From Microcoleus sp. EPA2 (lineage in GTDB: Bacteria; Cyanobacteriota; Cyanobacteriia; Cyanobacteriales; Microcoleaceae), in assembly GCA_020882975.1 (NCBI GenBank), contig JAHRFD010000008.1:140889-204888 (forward strand): 64,000 nt of DNA. The letters are read 5' to 3'. Positions 53,881 to 62,763 of this stretch are shown here, one piece after another; within the stretch, counting starts at the first letter, position 1; each line of letters starts with the position of its first letter. A program made the translations under genes and the position numbers. The notes beneath the pieces are model-generated. The model had not been told where the DNA came from. It saw nothing but the letters and a program-made list of their open reading frames with translations, and made no database searches.

Positions 53881-54098
53881 ACCAAGTTGGGTTCTGTTAG
53901 TATACTGCTCTACAAATACTAGACAAGTCTAGACATTTGCTTCTTGCTTCATCGGGAGCATGGGAGCGGCTATCCCTCAGCAAGCTTTCACGGTTTAGCC
54001 AACCGCGATAAATTAATTGCTGCATTCAAATCCCTGTCCATCGCATGACCGCAACTTTCACAGTTGTAAGTCTCATTAACCAGACTTTTGAGTTCCAG
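53881..54098 (-). pseudogene. tnpB: TnpB (IS605/IS607-type) remnant: C-terminal zinc ribbon plus element end
   Basis: On the minus strand 54098-53988 reads LELKSLVNETYNCESCG, then HAMDRDLNAAINLSRLAKP and stop. This is the second zinc-knuckle and the RDxNAAxN segment ending the RuvC-like nuclease TnpB. An in-frame stop lies just before it, and the first CxxC is lost, so the gene is dead. Beyond the stop (53881-53987) comes a GC-rich segment and TGTCTAGACTTGTCTAGTATTTG, typical of the right end of such elements, where the guide (omega) RNA is encoded. Confidence 0.75.
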
Positions 54099-54474
54099 TT
54101 ATAGTTCCCCAAAAATTCAAATTTTTGAGACCATCTAAGATTGGCTCTGCACCATGACCATCCAGCAACCAGGTTACAAACCACCACATTCATTCCCACA
54201 CCCAGAGTGACTCCTCGCCCATCCGCGGTTAATTCTGCCATAGCCAATCCCCAATCGATTAACTGGGGCTTATAGTAGCAACTGTTTCGGAATGAGAAAA
54301 TCAGCCATATTGCTGTTGACATCCAGACAATAGTAAGCTGCGATACAATTTGCAATAATCCCGCACCACCAGAGCCAAATGCTGCCCGGTCCACCACCAG
54401 ATTGAACTCATAACCTGAAAGCACCCTTGTATTCAATTACACCATGTCTTCCTAGCTCTTGCCTCAAAAATCAA
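54099..54474 (-). pseudogene. Possible further decayed transposon or gene sequence
   Basis: A 136-codon frame is open across 54026-54436 on the minus strand, but it reads the zinc-ribbon segment in the wrong frame. Its composition (many Trp, Val and Cys codons in odd order) does not look like a functional protein. I see no recognisable family in any of the frames. Confidence 0.3.
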
Positions 54475-54693
54475 TTAGGATTCTTCCTCTAATTTAGATG
54501 ATTCTACTGGGGATTTTTTGATATTTATTTGCAAAAGGGAGAGGGGCAGAACAACAGGCCAAAAAAGAGGGCCGAACACTAAAGCGACCCAAGATATCCA
54601 GTCTGTTTTAGACGTAGCCGTATCGTTCCAAAAACGTTGAAACCAAACTAAAAAAACCATTGAAGCAATCAAGAAATAAGCAATAACTATCAT
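54475..54693 (-). CDS. Small membrane protein
   Basis: Start at MIVIAYFLIASMVF (72 residues), directly preceded by the purine-rich GAGGCGGGGAAAC; the longer frame upstream has no ribosome site. Two hydrophobic helices (about 2-18 and 32-52) and a charged cytoplasmic tail (KKSPVESSKLEEES). No family recognised. Confidence 0.6.
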   Translation of the reverse strand: MIVIAYFLIASMVFLVWFQRFWNDTATSKTDWISWVALVFGPLFWPVVLPLSLLQINIKKSPVESSKLEEES

Positions 54694-55242
54694 GTTTCCC
54701 CGCCTCTGTTTTTCTGAACTCACAGTGTTTGTGATTATTATATATCAGATTGATTTCCGATTTCGGATTTCGGATGCTCCCTATTGATTAATCTCAGGGG
54801 CTTGAGTCAGTAGTCAGCAGTCCCAAAATTTCAGATTGGGGATGGGAGATTGTCGATTGTGCCCCGTCAGTCAGTGGCGGCGTTAGATTGAATCCGAGGC
54901 TTGGTTCTGCCTTAAATCCCCAATCTCGGCCTCAAATCGGCCTAGTCACCAGTCAGACTTCACCCCTTGGCCGTCATCAGTAGCAAGACATTAGGAATTA
55001 TGAACTTAAGTGTTAAAATATTTTAAGATATAATAACGATTAGATCCTAGTCCAAAGCTACAAATTGAGACGGAGTTAGTACGGGACTCCTGGGAGCGAT
55101 TCGATACAAGCTCCAGAGTGAATCACCGATGACACAAATCACTAATTCCCAGCCAGTAGATCACATTTACTCGTGTATGGGAATCACATCAATATTAAAT
55201 AAATAAGTCAATACTATCAAAAGTGAGTTCAATAAAAATCCA
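54694..55242. other. Long spacer with no recognised gene
   Basis: 549 bases. A perfect AT palindrome TTAAAATATTTTAA lies at 55013-55026 and may belong to a promoter or operator of the next small gene. No RNA gene or repeat family recognised. Confidence 0.45.
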
Positions 55243-55443
55243 ATGATGACCAAAACACTTTTACCTCAATTTACGATTGCAGAGCTAGTCTTTCAGGTAT
55301 ATCACTCTGGTTTATTAACTCGGACTCACCGACAACAGATCAGGACAGCACTACTAAACGACAGTCTCACCGAAGAAGATCAAACAGCCATCAACCGTTT
55401 GCTGCACGCTGTACGTCGCGGGTGGCTGAAAGTAGTAGATTAA
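55243..55443 (+). CDS. Small conserved hypothetical protein
   Basis: 66 residues, helical, no membrane segment: TIAELVFQVYHSGLLTRTHRQQIRTALL then EDQTAINRLLHAVRRGWLKVVD. The pattern of short basic helices suggests a small regulatory or binding protein common in cyanobacteria. Function unknown. Confidence 0.6.
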   Translation: MMTKTLLPQFTIAELVFQVYHSGLLTRTHRQQIRTALLNDSLTEEDQTAINRLLHAVRRGWLKVVD

Positions 55444-55612
55444 AATCAGCCCCCATCTGATAGGAGATTTTGAATTTGAGATTGGGAATTTGGGATTTGG
55501 CCAGTCCTCAGTATAGGAAGCAATCAATTAGCGGGCTTTGCTCCCTGGATACTTTCATGCCATTGTCATCAAAATATTGAATAATATCTGTAACATTTCA
55601 ATCATATTAGGC

Positions 55613-56125
55613 ATGAGCGACCTTTACATTTCTTGGTCAGATTACCATCGAAAAATTGAGGATTTGGCTGTAAAAATTGATGAATCTCAGTGGAACTTCG
55701 ATCGCATTGTGTGTCTAGCCCGTGGTGGGCTGCGGGCTGGCGATATTTTGTCGCGGATTTTCCACAAACCCCTGGCAATTTTAGCGGCCTCATCCTATAG
55801 TGGAGCCGAGGGGAAAGTCCGAAGTTCGATTAAATTTGCCCGCGATTTGACCATGGTGGGCGATGATATAGGTAAAAAAATTCTGCTGGTTGATGATATG
55901 GTCGATTCGGGGGTGAGTTTGCAGCAAAGTATCCTCTGGCTCAAGAGTCGCTACAGCCCAGATATTCAGGAAATTCGGACGGCGGTGCTTTGGTACAAAG
56001 CTGGTTCCGCTGCGAAACCAGATTATTATGTAGATTATTTGGCTGATAATCCTTGGATTCATCAACCCTTTGAAATGTATGAAAATATGAGTACGGCTGA
56101 TTTGCGGGCGAAAGTTAGCAAATAG
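55613..56125 (+). CDS. Phosphoribosyltransferase family protein
   Basis: I start at MSDLYISWSDYHRKIEDL (170 residues); the frame is open upstream but a leader of 25 residues is not typical. The PRPP-binding motif is ILLVDDMVDSGVSL (about residues 87-100), with the upstream CLARGGLRAGDIL loop. These match xanthine/hypoxanthine phosphoribosyltransferase-like proteins. The C-terminal hood (ADNPWIHQPFEMYEN) resembles Gpt-like enzymes. The base specificity cannot be told. Confidence 0.85.
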   Translation: MSDLYISWSDYHRKIEDLAVKIDESQWNFDRIVCLARGGLRAGDILSRIFHKPLAILAASSYSGAEGKVRSSIKFARDLTMVGDDIGKKILLVDDMVDSGVSLQQSILWLKSRYSPDIQEIRTAVLWYKAGSAAKPDYYVDYLADNPWIHQPFEMYENMSTADLRAKVSK

Positions 56126-56170
56126 AACACTAAACATATAGTGGTTTTCAGTCGAATTCACTTTTTTTAA

Positions 56171-56191
56171 GAACAGGCAAGATGCCTGTTC
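56171..56191. repeat. Dispersed palindrome GAACAGGC...GCCTGTTC, copy 2
   Basis: Perfect palindrome GAACAGGCAAGATGCCTGTTC between the PRTase gene and dxr, which are convergent. It may act as a bidirectional terminator. Confidence 0.85.
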
Positions 56192-56252
56192 CACCATTAT
56201 ATTTACTTTTTGTGGCACGGACTGGAGAGCCCGTGCAAATTTAGTAACACAA

Positions 56253-57443
56253 TTACCGCACCGAAAGAATGCGCGCACCCAATTCCATACTTTCCGCCAA
56301 AACTTCCTGCCGCGCCCACTTATCCGCAGCCAAAATATCATCTAAACCAGGACTTGCGCAGTTATCTTGTTGATGTTTATCGCAGGTCTTTTCAATCAAT
56401 TTCGGAATATCCAAAAACTGAATTTTTTCCTCCAAAAATAGTGAGACCGCCTGTTCATTCGCCGCATTCAATACCGCAGGCATGGAACCCCCAGCCCGTC
56501 CAGCCGCATAGGCTAACTGCATACAAGGATACTTTTCATGGTCTGGTTCTCGAAAAGTTAAATCCCCAGCTTTTACCAAATCAAATGGTTTCCAATCAGT
56601 ATAAATTCGCTCCGGCCAAGACAAGGCATAAAGCAGTGGCAACCGCATATCTGGCCATCCTAATTGCGCTAAAACCGACGTATCTTGCAGTTCTATTAAG
56701 GAGTGAATTATGCTCTGGGGATGAATGACAATATCAATATCGTCATAATCCATTCCAAACAAATAGTGAGCTTCAATTACTTCTAATCCTTTATTCATCA
56801 AAGTCGCAGAATCAATGGTGATTTTCTGTCCCATGGACCAATTCGGATGTTTCAAAGCATCCGCCACTTTCACTTCCGCTAACTTTTCAATGGGCAAATC
56901 TCGAAAAGAACCTCCCGAAGCAGTCAGAATAATGCGCCGCAAGCCGCCTGGAAGTACCCCTTGGAGACACTGAAAAATTGCGGAATGTTCTGAGTCGGCT
57001 GGTAATATTTTAACTCCGTGTTTTTCGATGAGGGGGTTGACAACGGGACCGCCTGCGATTAATGTTTCTTTATTGGCTAAGGCGATATCTTTACCTGCTT
57101 GGATAGCGGCAATTGTTGGCAACAAACCAGCACAGCCCACTATGCCGGTGACGACGGCTTGAGCGTCGCCATATTTGGCAACTTCGACAATGCCTGTCTC
57201 CCCAGCCAGTAAAATAGGTTGAGGGTCGATATCTGCGATCGCCTCTTGTAATTCCTGTAATTTATCTTCGTCCCCAATCGCGACAATGGATGGCCGAAAT
57301 TGTCTGATTTGTTGCGCCAGCAAGGTCACATTTCGTCCCGCGGTTAAGCCGACAATCCGAAATTGTTCGGGGTATTGAGCTACAATATCTAGAGTTTGAG
57401 TGCCGATGGAGCCTGTAGAGCCGAGAAGAGTTATAGCTTTCAC
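56253..57443 (-). CDS. dxr: 1-deoxy-D-xylulose 5-phosphate reductoisomerase
   Basis: Second step of the MEP isoprenoid pathway: rearranges and reduces DXP to MEP with NADPH. 396 residues, the usual length. The N-terminal nucleotide site is [25 protein letters not shown], the metal/substrate segment [16 protein letters not shown], the loop [23 protein letters not shown] and NAANEQAV are all intact. It feeds carotenoid, phytol and quinone synthesis. Confidence 0.96.
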   Translation of the reverse strand: MKAITLLGSTGSIGTQTLDIVAQYPEQFRIVGLTAGRNVTLLAQQIRQFRPSIVAIGDEDKLQELQEAIADIDPQPILLAGETGIVEVAKYGDAQAVVTGIVGCAGLLPTIAAIQAGKDIALANKETLIAGGPVVNPLIEKHGVKILPADSEHSAIFQCLQGVLPGGLRRIILTASGGSFRDLPIEKLAEVKVADALKHPNWSMGQKITIDSATLMNKGLEVIEAHYLFGMDYDDIDIVIHPQSIIHSLIELQDTSVLAQLGWPDMRLPLLYALSWPERIYTDWKPFDLVKAGDLTFREPDHEKYPCMQLAYAAGRAGGSMPAVLNAANEQAVSLFLEEKIQFLDIPKLIEKTCDKHQQDNCASPGLDDILAADKWARQEVLAESMELGARILSVR

Positions 57444-57535
57444 AATTTTTTAAGGTTTTGTGGATTATTCTAATATTACGATTGCGGGGATGAAATTTGG
57501 CGATCGACTAATAGACCTCTCCCATAATTGTTGTG

Positions 57536-57557
57536 GAACAGGCTGTCGGGCCTGTTC
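57536..57557. repeat. Dispersed palindrome GAACAGGC...GCCTGTTC, copy 3
   Basis: Perfect 8-bp arms with the loop TGTCGG, upstream of the first DUF2079 gene. Confidence 0.85.
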
Positions 57558-57614
57558 AAACCTTAGTTTTAGGGAGATGTCTCATGAATTCGAGGATTTG
57601 TCAGGAGTCAGGTA

Positions 57615-59225
57615 GTGGCAGATTTTATGCGGAATGAGTCTAATTTTGATGATTCCAGTGAGGACAGTGGCGTCTCCATCACCGAAAATATAGAAGAAAG
57701 TCGATCGCGGCTACCGTGGAGTTTGCTAATTGCGATCGCCACTACAGCGACAATTTTATTTTTGTGTAGCAGTTTGCGACACGCCTTGTTTCAATCCACT
57801 GCTTTCGATTTAGGCATTTTTGACCAAGCGATTTACTTAATCAGCCAAAACCAAACGCCTTTTTCCTCTTTGATGCAGATGCACATTTTAGGCGACCACG
57901 CAGCGGTAATATATTATCCCCTAGCTTGGTTGTACAAAATTTACCCCGATGTCCACTGGTTGTTTTTAGTACAAGCAGTAGCTTTATCCCTGGGGGCTTG
58001 GCCTAGCTGGAGTTTAGCACGCTTGGCAAGTTTGAATCCAGAACAATCCCGCGCGATCGCATTTATCTACTTACTATATCCCGTAGTATTTAATATCAAC
58101 TTATTTGATTTTCACCCAGAAGTAATCGCCTTACCCGCACTTTTAGCAGCAATTTTGGCAGCCCGTTTAAACAAAATTCTGTGGTTTAGTGCCGCTATTT
58201 TATTAATCTTAAGTTGCAAAGCAGTTTTGTCCCTAACTGTCGCGGCCATGGGTTTATGGCTATTGTTATGCGAAAAAAAACAACGATGCGGCGCGATCGC
58301 ACTTGTGCTCGGTGTAGCCTGGTTTGTGATTGCTTCCCAAAAAATCATTCCCTTCTTTAGCGGCAGTGAAGTCGCCGGAGTAGGGCGCTACAGTTATCTA
58401 GGAAAATCGGTACTAGAAATTATTATAAACCTCATATTAAAGCCACAATTAATTTTAGGTAAACTCTTTTCATTTGATACTTTTAAATATATATTCCTAC
58501 TCAGCTTACCACTATTTTGGGGACTGTTGCCATTCTCCAGCAAAATAGGAATGCGATATTTGCTTCCACTGCTTCCCGCCCTCCCAACTCTCGCCATCAA
58601 TATCCTCTCAGACTTGCCATTTCAACGCAGTTTAGCCTATCAATATTCAGTGCCTATAATTCCATTTTTATTATTAGCGGTTATCTCGAAGTCAACGCCC
58701 GTCAACTCCGCACAGTCAACCCCCCCCTACTCACATCAAGGGGGGAAAGTAGGAGATGAAAATGTTGAATTAGGCCTACAAATGAATTCTGTTTTCCCAT
58801 GGAAAATTTCCCAATTCCCTCAATTTTGGCGGGGAATGCAATTACCAAAAGCCATGATAATTTGGTCATTAATCATCTTCCTATTTCTCGGCGAGTACAA
58901 AGATTTTTTTCTGTATCTAAATAGACTAGATACTTGGCAAGCAACACGGGAAGCGATCGCCCAAATTCAACCCCAAAGCAGTATCTTAACAGACAATAGA
59001 CTAGCCCCTCACTTTGCCCACCGCCCCATAGTCAAATTGCTTTCCCAAATTTCACCCCAAACAGATTTAGCTGAATTTAAATACATATTATTAAACCAAC
59101 GACATCCATGGCCAGATACCGAAAAAATTGGTAATAACTTAGCCACTCAACTGCAAAATACTCCCCAATTTCAATTAACCTATCAAAAAAACCAAGTTCT
59201 GCTATTCAAACGCATCGCTGATTAA
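57615..59225 (+). CDS. DUF2079 polytopic membrane protein (copy 1)
   Basis: 536 residues from GTG, fixed by an AGGAG site seven bases upstream. A hydrophilic N-terminal ~35 residues precedes about eleven membrane helices. Family landmarks are AFDLGIFDQAIYLISQNQTPFSS, GDHAAVIYYPLAWLYKIYP and NLFDFHPEVIALPALLAA. DUF2079 proteins resemble lipid-linked-sugar glycosyltransferases (GT-C type), with a conserved Asp in FDLGIFDQ; function unproven. A non-conserved loop (TPPYSHQGGKVGDEN) is encoded by a CCCCCC/GGGGGG repeat. It is 9 bases from copy 2. Confidence 0.88.
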   Translation: MADFMRNESNFDDSSEDSGVSITENIEESRSRLPWSLLIAIATTATILFLCSSLRHALFQSTAFDLGIFDQAIYLISQNQTPFSSLMQMHILGDHAAVIYYPLAWLYKIYPDVHWLFLVQAVALSLGAWPSWSLARLASLNPEQSRAIAFIYLLYPVVFNINLFDFHPEVIALPALLAAILAARLNKILWFSAAILLILSCKAVLSLTVAAMGLWLLLCEKKQRCGAIALVLGVAWFVIASQKIIPFFSGSEVAGVGRYSYLGKSVLEIIINLILKPQLILGKLFSFDTFKYIFLLSLPLFWGLLPFSSKIGMRYLLPLLPALPTLAINILSDLPFQRSLAYQYSVPIIPFLLLAVISKSTPVNSAQSTPPYSHQGGKVGDENVELGLQMNSVFPWKISQFPQFWRGMQLPKAMIIWSLIIFLFLGEYKDFFLYLNRLDTWQATREAIAQIQPQSSILTDNRLAPHFAHRPIVKLLSQISPQTDLAEFKYILLNQRHPWPDTEKIGNNLATQLQNTPQFQLTYQKNQVLLFKRIAD

Positions 59226-59234
59226 ACCCATAAA

Positions 59235-60677
59235 ATGCTAACCTTAAAATCCCTAAAACCCCATCCAGTATTTTTAATGATTGTCGCCACAACGATAATC
59301 TTATTTGCTTGCAGTAGCGTGCGACACGCTTTGTTTCATTCCACTGCCTACGACTTAGCCATTTTTGACCAAGCCATTTATTTAATCTCTCAAAATCAAA
59401 CGCCATTTTCTTCTTTAATGGCAGTTAACATTTTAGGCGATCACGCGGCATTTATTTTTTATCCCCTCGCTTTACTTTACAAAATATATCCAGACGTTCA
59501 TTGGCTGTTATTCGTACAAGCAATTTCCTTAGCTTTGGGTGCTTGGCCTAGTTGGAGTTTAGCACGTCAAGCAGGCTTAGATGAAAAAAAATCAATGGCA
59601 GTGGCAGCAGTTTATCTGCTTTATCCCGCAGTCTTTAATGTCAATCTTTTTGACTTTCATCCAGAAGTCATTGCTTTCCCGGCACTTTTAGCCGCAATCT
59701 TGGCAGCGCGGCTGAACAAAATAATATGGTTTTGTGCAGCCATTCTCTTGGTTTTGAGTTGCAAAGCCGTGTTATCTTTAACTGTGGCAGCCATGGGTGT
59801 GTGGCTGTTATTTTTTGACAAACACCGGAATTGCGGACTAATCGCTTTATTTCTAGGTGTGGGTTGGTTTTTGATAGCAACTCAGGCAATTGTACCTTAT
59901 TTTAATCAAGGCAGAGAACACGCTGGAATCGGCAGATATCAATATTTAGGTAACTCGGTCTTAGAAATAGCTGCTAATTTGATATTGAAGCCCCATTTAA
60001 TTCTAACACGTTTGTTTTCTGGGGAGACTTTTGGGTATTTAGCCTTATTGCTTTTTCCGGTAATTTGGTGGATTTCTCCACGGCATCTGACACCTTTGAT
60101 TAGTGCAGTGCCGATGTTAGCCATGAACATTCTTTCGGATATTCCGGCTCAACGAGATTTAATTCATCAATATTCTATTCCCATATTTCCATTTTTATTG
60201 GTGGCAGTGATTGCAAATTTGTCTGACTCAAATCAGCCAGAATTCAAAATACCTAAAATATTCGATCGCCTGAGAATTTCTAGTCTATCCTGGGAGCGGA
60301 ATATCGTAATTTGGTCATTAATAAGTTTTTTGTGCTTGGCGAAATACGGCTATTTTTGGAGTATTTATTTAGAAGCTATCGACACTCTGCCGGCTACGAA
60401 AGAGGCAATTTCTCTGGTTCAAACTAAAGGCAATGTTTTAACGACATCAAATATTGCTCCGCACTTAAGTCACCGTCCTGTGGTAAAATTAACTTTGGCT
60501 CACACGCCGCCTGCAAATCTGACAGAATTTGACTATGTGTTGCTGAATTGGCGCTATCCAGGCTGGATGAGCGATCGAGATTTTGTGCAAAACTTAGTAA
60601 CTCAACTCACCAACAATCCCCAATTTCAACTGAAATATCAACGGGATGACATTTATTTATTTACTAAACAGCCCTAA
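59235..60677 (+). CDS. DUF2079 polytopic membrane protein (copy 2)
   Basis: 480 residues, closely similar to copy 1 along its whole length (AYDLAIFDQAIYLISQNQTPFSS, NLFDFHPEVIAFPALLAA, VLSCKAVLSLTVAAMG), without the hydrophilic N-terminal extension and the repeat-encoded loop. The 9-base gap after copy 1 shows an operon arising by tandem duplication. It probably shares the glycosyltransferase-like role. Confidence 0.88.
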   Translation: MLTLKSLKPHPVFLMIVATTIILFACSSVRHALFHSTAYDLAIFDQAIYLISQNQTPFSSLMAVNILGDHAAFIFYPLALLYKIYPDVHWLLFVQAISLALGAWPSWSLARQAGLDEKKSMAVAAVYLLYPAVFNVNLFDFHPEVIAFPALLAAILAARLNKIIWFCAAILLVLSCKAVLSLTVAAMGVWLLFFDKHRNCGLIALFLGVGWFLIATQAIVPYFNQGREHAGIGRYQYLGNSVLEIAANLILKPHLILTRLFSGETFGYLALLLFPVIWWISPRHLTPLISAVPMLAMNILSDIPAQRDLIHQYSIPIFPFLLVAVIANLSDSNQPEFKIPKIFDRLRISSLSWERNIVIWSLISFLCLAKYGYFWSIYLEAIDTLPATKEAISLVQTKGNVLTTSNIAPHLSHRPVVKLTLAHTPPANLTEFDYVLLNWRYPGWMSDRDFVQNLVTQLTNNPQFQLKYQRDDIYLFTKQP

Positions 60678-60790
60678 AGGCGATCGCCCACAATTTCAAA
60701 TGCTTTACCACCAGGCAGCAGTGCGTAAACATAGCTAGCCCTCGGTACCCTTAACTCTGACACCAATTCCCCTAAGTCTGCGTTACCCAG
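60674..60790 (-). pseudogene. Orphan C-terminal gene fragment
   Basis: On the minus strand 38 codons read LGNADLGELVSELRVPRASY then VYALLPGGKAFEIVGDRL and a stop that overlaps the stop of the DUF2079 gene. A TGA stands immediately upstream and no start codon is available, so this looks like the surviving tail of a lost gene. The peptide has protein-like composition and pattern; I do not recognise the family. Confidence 0.45.
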
Positions 60791-60890
60791 TCAAGTAAAT
60801 TTTAAATTACATAAATATCAAGTGTTTAAAATCACCTTCTGCGGTACAATCATGAAAAGCTCGTGACATCCTCAACTCCGATCCTAAACT

Positions 60891-61265
60891 ATGAATACAA
60901 CAGAGAACACAACAGAAAAATCCAAACTCTCCAACGAAAAAACCTTGGAGGCTATGAAGAATTTCTCCGAAACTTACGCCAAGCGCACTGGGACTTACTT
61001 TTGTTCCGAGCTTTCTGTCACAGCAGTCGTAATTGAAGGACTAGCAAAAAACAAAGACGAACTAGGTGCTCCCCTATGCCCTTGTCGCCACTACGAAGAC
61101 AAAGAGGCCGAGGTAAAAGCAGCCTACTGGAATTGTCCCTGCATTCCCATGCGCGAGCGCAAAGAATGTCATTGTATGTTGTTTTTGACACCAGACAATG
61201 ATTTTGCTGGAACGAGTCAGGAAATTGGAATGGATCAGCTTCAAGCAGTCAGAGAGACTATGTAA
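60891..61265 (+). CDS. ftrC: Ferredoxin-thioredoxin reductase catalytic subunit
   Basis: Transfers electrons from photoreduced ferredoxin through a 4Fe-4S cluster to thioredoxin. 124 residues with all the cluster and disulfide cysteines: CPCRHYEDK and WNCPCIPMRERKECHC, separated by the usual spacing. The YFCSELSVT segment near residue 37 is also conserved. The variable subunit gene ftrV is not in this window. Monocistronic. Confidence 0.96.
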   Translation: MNTTENTTEKSKLSNEKTLEAMKNFSETYAKRTGTYFCSELSVTAVVIEGLAKNKDELGAPLCPCRHYEDKEAEVKAAYWNCPCIPMRERKECHCMLFLTPDNDFAGTSQEIGMDQLQAVRETM

Positions 61266-61488
61266 TCAGTGAAGTAGGCGGGCGTTAACTAGCCGCAGTT
61301 TTGAAAACAAGTTTTTCTGTATAGATATTTTTAAGACTTAGCTATCAAAACTTTTAATCAAATCCGCCTACTACAATAGGTTGCTCCCAAAAAAAACGTC
61401 ACTGGCGGGAGGACATCGCACAATAATTATTCAAGATTTCTCATGAATTTCTCGAATCAACAATTTCAAATCTTAAATTTAAAACCCA

Positions 61489-61884
61489 ATGGAACAGGAA
61501 ATGCCGACGGAGTTTTGGCAAGGCATAGAAGAGTTTAATAGTAAACAATTTTACGCTTGTCACGATACTTTAGAGGCCTTGTGGATGGAAGCAGGCGAGC
61601 CGGAAAAAAGATTTTATCAAGGACTTTTACAAATTTCTGTAGGACTTTATCACTTAGGAAATCAAAACTGGCGCGGCGCTGTAATTTTGTTGGGAGAAGG
61701 GATAAATCGGCTCAGTTATTATCAGCCTAGTTATGCCGGAATTGCTGTGGCAGATTTGCTCCAACAAAGCACTCAACTATTGAATGCTTTGCAACAAGCA
61801 GGTTCGGAAAAAGTGGCGGATTTTTTGCCATTATTAAGTGGTGTGGAAGTTGCTAATTTGCAATTGCCACGCATTAGTTATTAG
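61489..61884 (+). CDS. DUF309 family protein
   Basis: 131 residues, all helical. The family signature is FWQGIEEFNSKQFYACHDTLEALWMEAGEPEKRFYQGLLQISVG, here residues ~8-50, with the conserved His/Asp/Glu cluster. Function unknown. The last residues (ISY) and the stop are supplied by the TTAGTTA heptamer array, so the C-terminus was probably changed by repeat insertion. Confidence 0.85.
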   Translation: MEQEMPTEFWQGIEEFNSKQFYACHDTLEALWMEAGEPEKRFYQGLLQISVGLYHLGNQNWRGAVILLGEGINRLSYYQPSYAGIAVADLLQQSTQLLNALQQAGSEKVADFLPLLSGVEVANLQLPRISY

Positions 61885-61950
61885 TTATTAGTTATTGGTT
61901 ATTAGTTATTAGTTATTAGTTATTAGTTATTAGTTATTAGTTATTGCTTA
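61874..61950. repeat. STRR heptamer array, 11 units of TTAGTTA
   Basis: Nine perfect units plus TTGGTTA and TTGCTTA variants. The array starts inside the last codons of the DUF309 gene. Confidence 0.95.
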
Positions 61951-62025
61951 TTGGAGGTAGAGTCTGGAAGACTCAAAACAAACAAAATAAATAATTAATA
62001 ACCAATAACAACTAACAATTAACAA

Positions 62026-62562
62026 CTACGATCGCCATTTGACAGAACAGCCGATCGCCTCTGTACTCGAAGGCTCTACCGATTCACCCTTCAGCAATTG
62101 GGCGATCGCACTTCGTAGATAAGACACCTGTACCCCTGCGGCATCATCAGCATTGTCATCAATCAAACCTTTGTAACGTAATCTGCCATCTCGATCTAGC
62201 AAAAATACCTCCGGTGTTTTAGAAGCCCCAAAACTTTCAGCGACATCTTGAGCCACATCTCGGATGTAAGGAAAATTGAGTTGATTGTTAGCTGCAAATA
62301 CTTTCATATTTTCAAAACTGTCATCGGGGTATTGATTAGCATCGTTAGCATTAATCCCGATCAAAGTAAAAGCCTCGTCTTGAAAATCTGCTTGCAGTTC
62401 TTTGAGGCGATCGAGATACAGCTTCACGTAAGGGCAGTGATTGCACATAAATACTACCCCGATCGCCTGAAATTTTTCTAAATATCGAGCTAAATGGTGA
62501 ACTTCTTCATCAACTCCCGGCAGTTCAAAATCTGGAGCGTAGCCATTAATCGGAGTACCCAT
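62026..62562 (-). CDS. Thioredoxin-like/peroxiredoxin family protein
   Basis: Start at MGTPINGYAPDFELPG (178 residues), preceded by an AAGGGAAAC ribosome site; a TTG 39 bases upstream is less likely. Thioredoxin fold of the AhpC/TSA-redoxin type with a CxxC site in FMCNHCPYVKLY (about residue 42-45) and the cis-Pro strand SKTPEVFLLD. Likely a thiol oxidoreductase acting on peroxides or disulfides. No membrane anchor. Substrate unknown. Confidence 0.88.
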   Translation of the reverse strand: MGTPINGYAPDFELPGVDEEVHHLARYLEKFQAIGVVFMCNHCPYVKLYLDRLKELQADFQDEAFTLIGINANDANQYPDDSFENMKVFAANNQLNFPYIRDVAQDVAESFGASKTPEVFLLDRDGRLRYKGLIDDNADDAAGVQVSYLRSAIAQLLKGESVEPSSTEAIGCSVKWRS

Positions 62563-62665
62563 TGTTTCCCTTAGTAATTTTTTTTCACAGTCCACAGTCA
62601 ACAGTCAAGAATCATATAAAGTGCAACCTGAATCCATCTTAACCCTATTTTTCAATCCATATCAA

Positions 62666-62705
62666 TCACAACCATCGGGTATTTTGTCAAAAACCCGGTG
62701 GTTGT
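62666..62705 (-). terminator. Stem-loop terminator downstream of speB
   Basis: Arms CACAACCATCGGGT and ACCCGGTGGTTGTG form a 14-bp stem with one or two weak pairs around a 12-base loop. It lies 59 bases after the speB stop on the minus strand. Confidence 0.6.
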
Positions 62706-62763
62706 GTCAAGGACTAAATAGCTTGCTGGTGGGACAAATCTTTTTACCCTTTTTGCTTGTGTT

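Noticed and set aside
54026..54436. 136-codon minus-strand ORF as a gene
   Set aside because: It overlaps the TnpB tail in the wrong frame and has implausible composition.
61874..61950. Attachment site or CRISPR-like repeat
   Set aside because: Simple period-7 array; no integrase or cas gene nearby.
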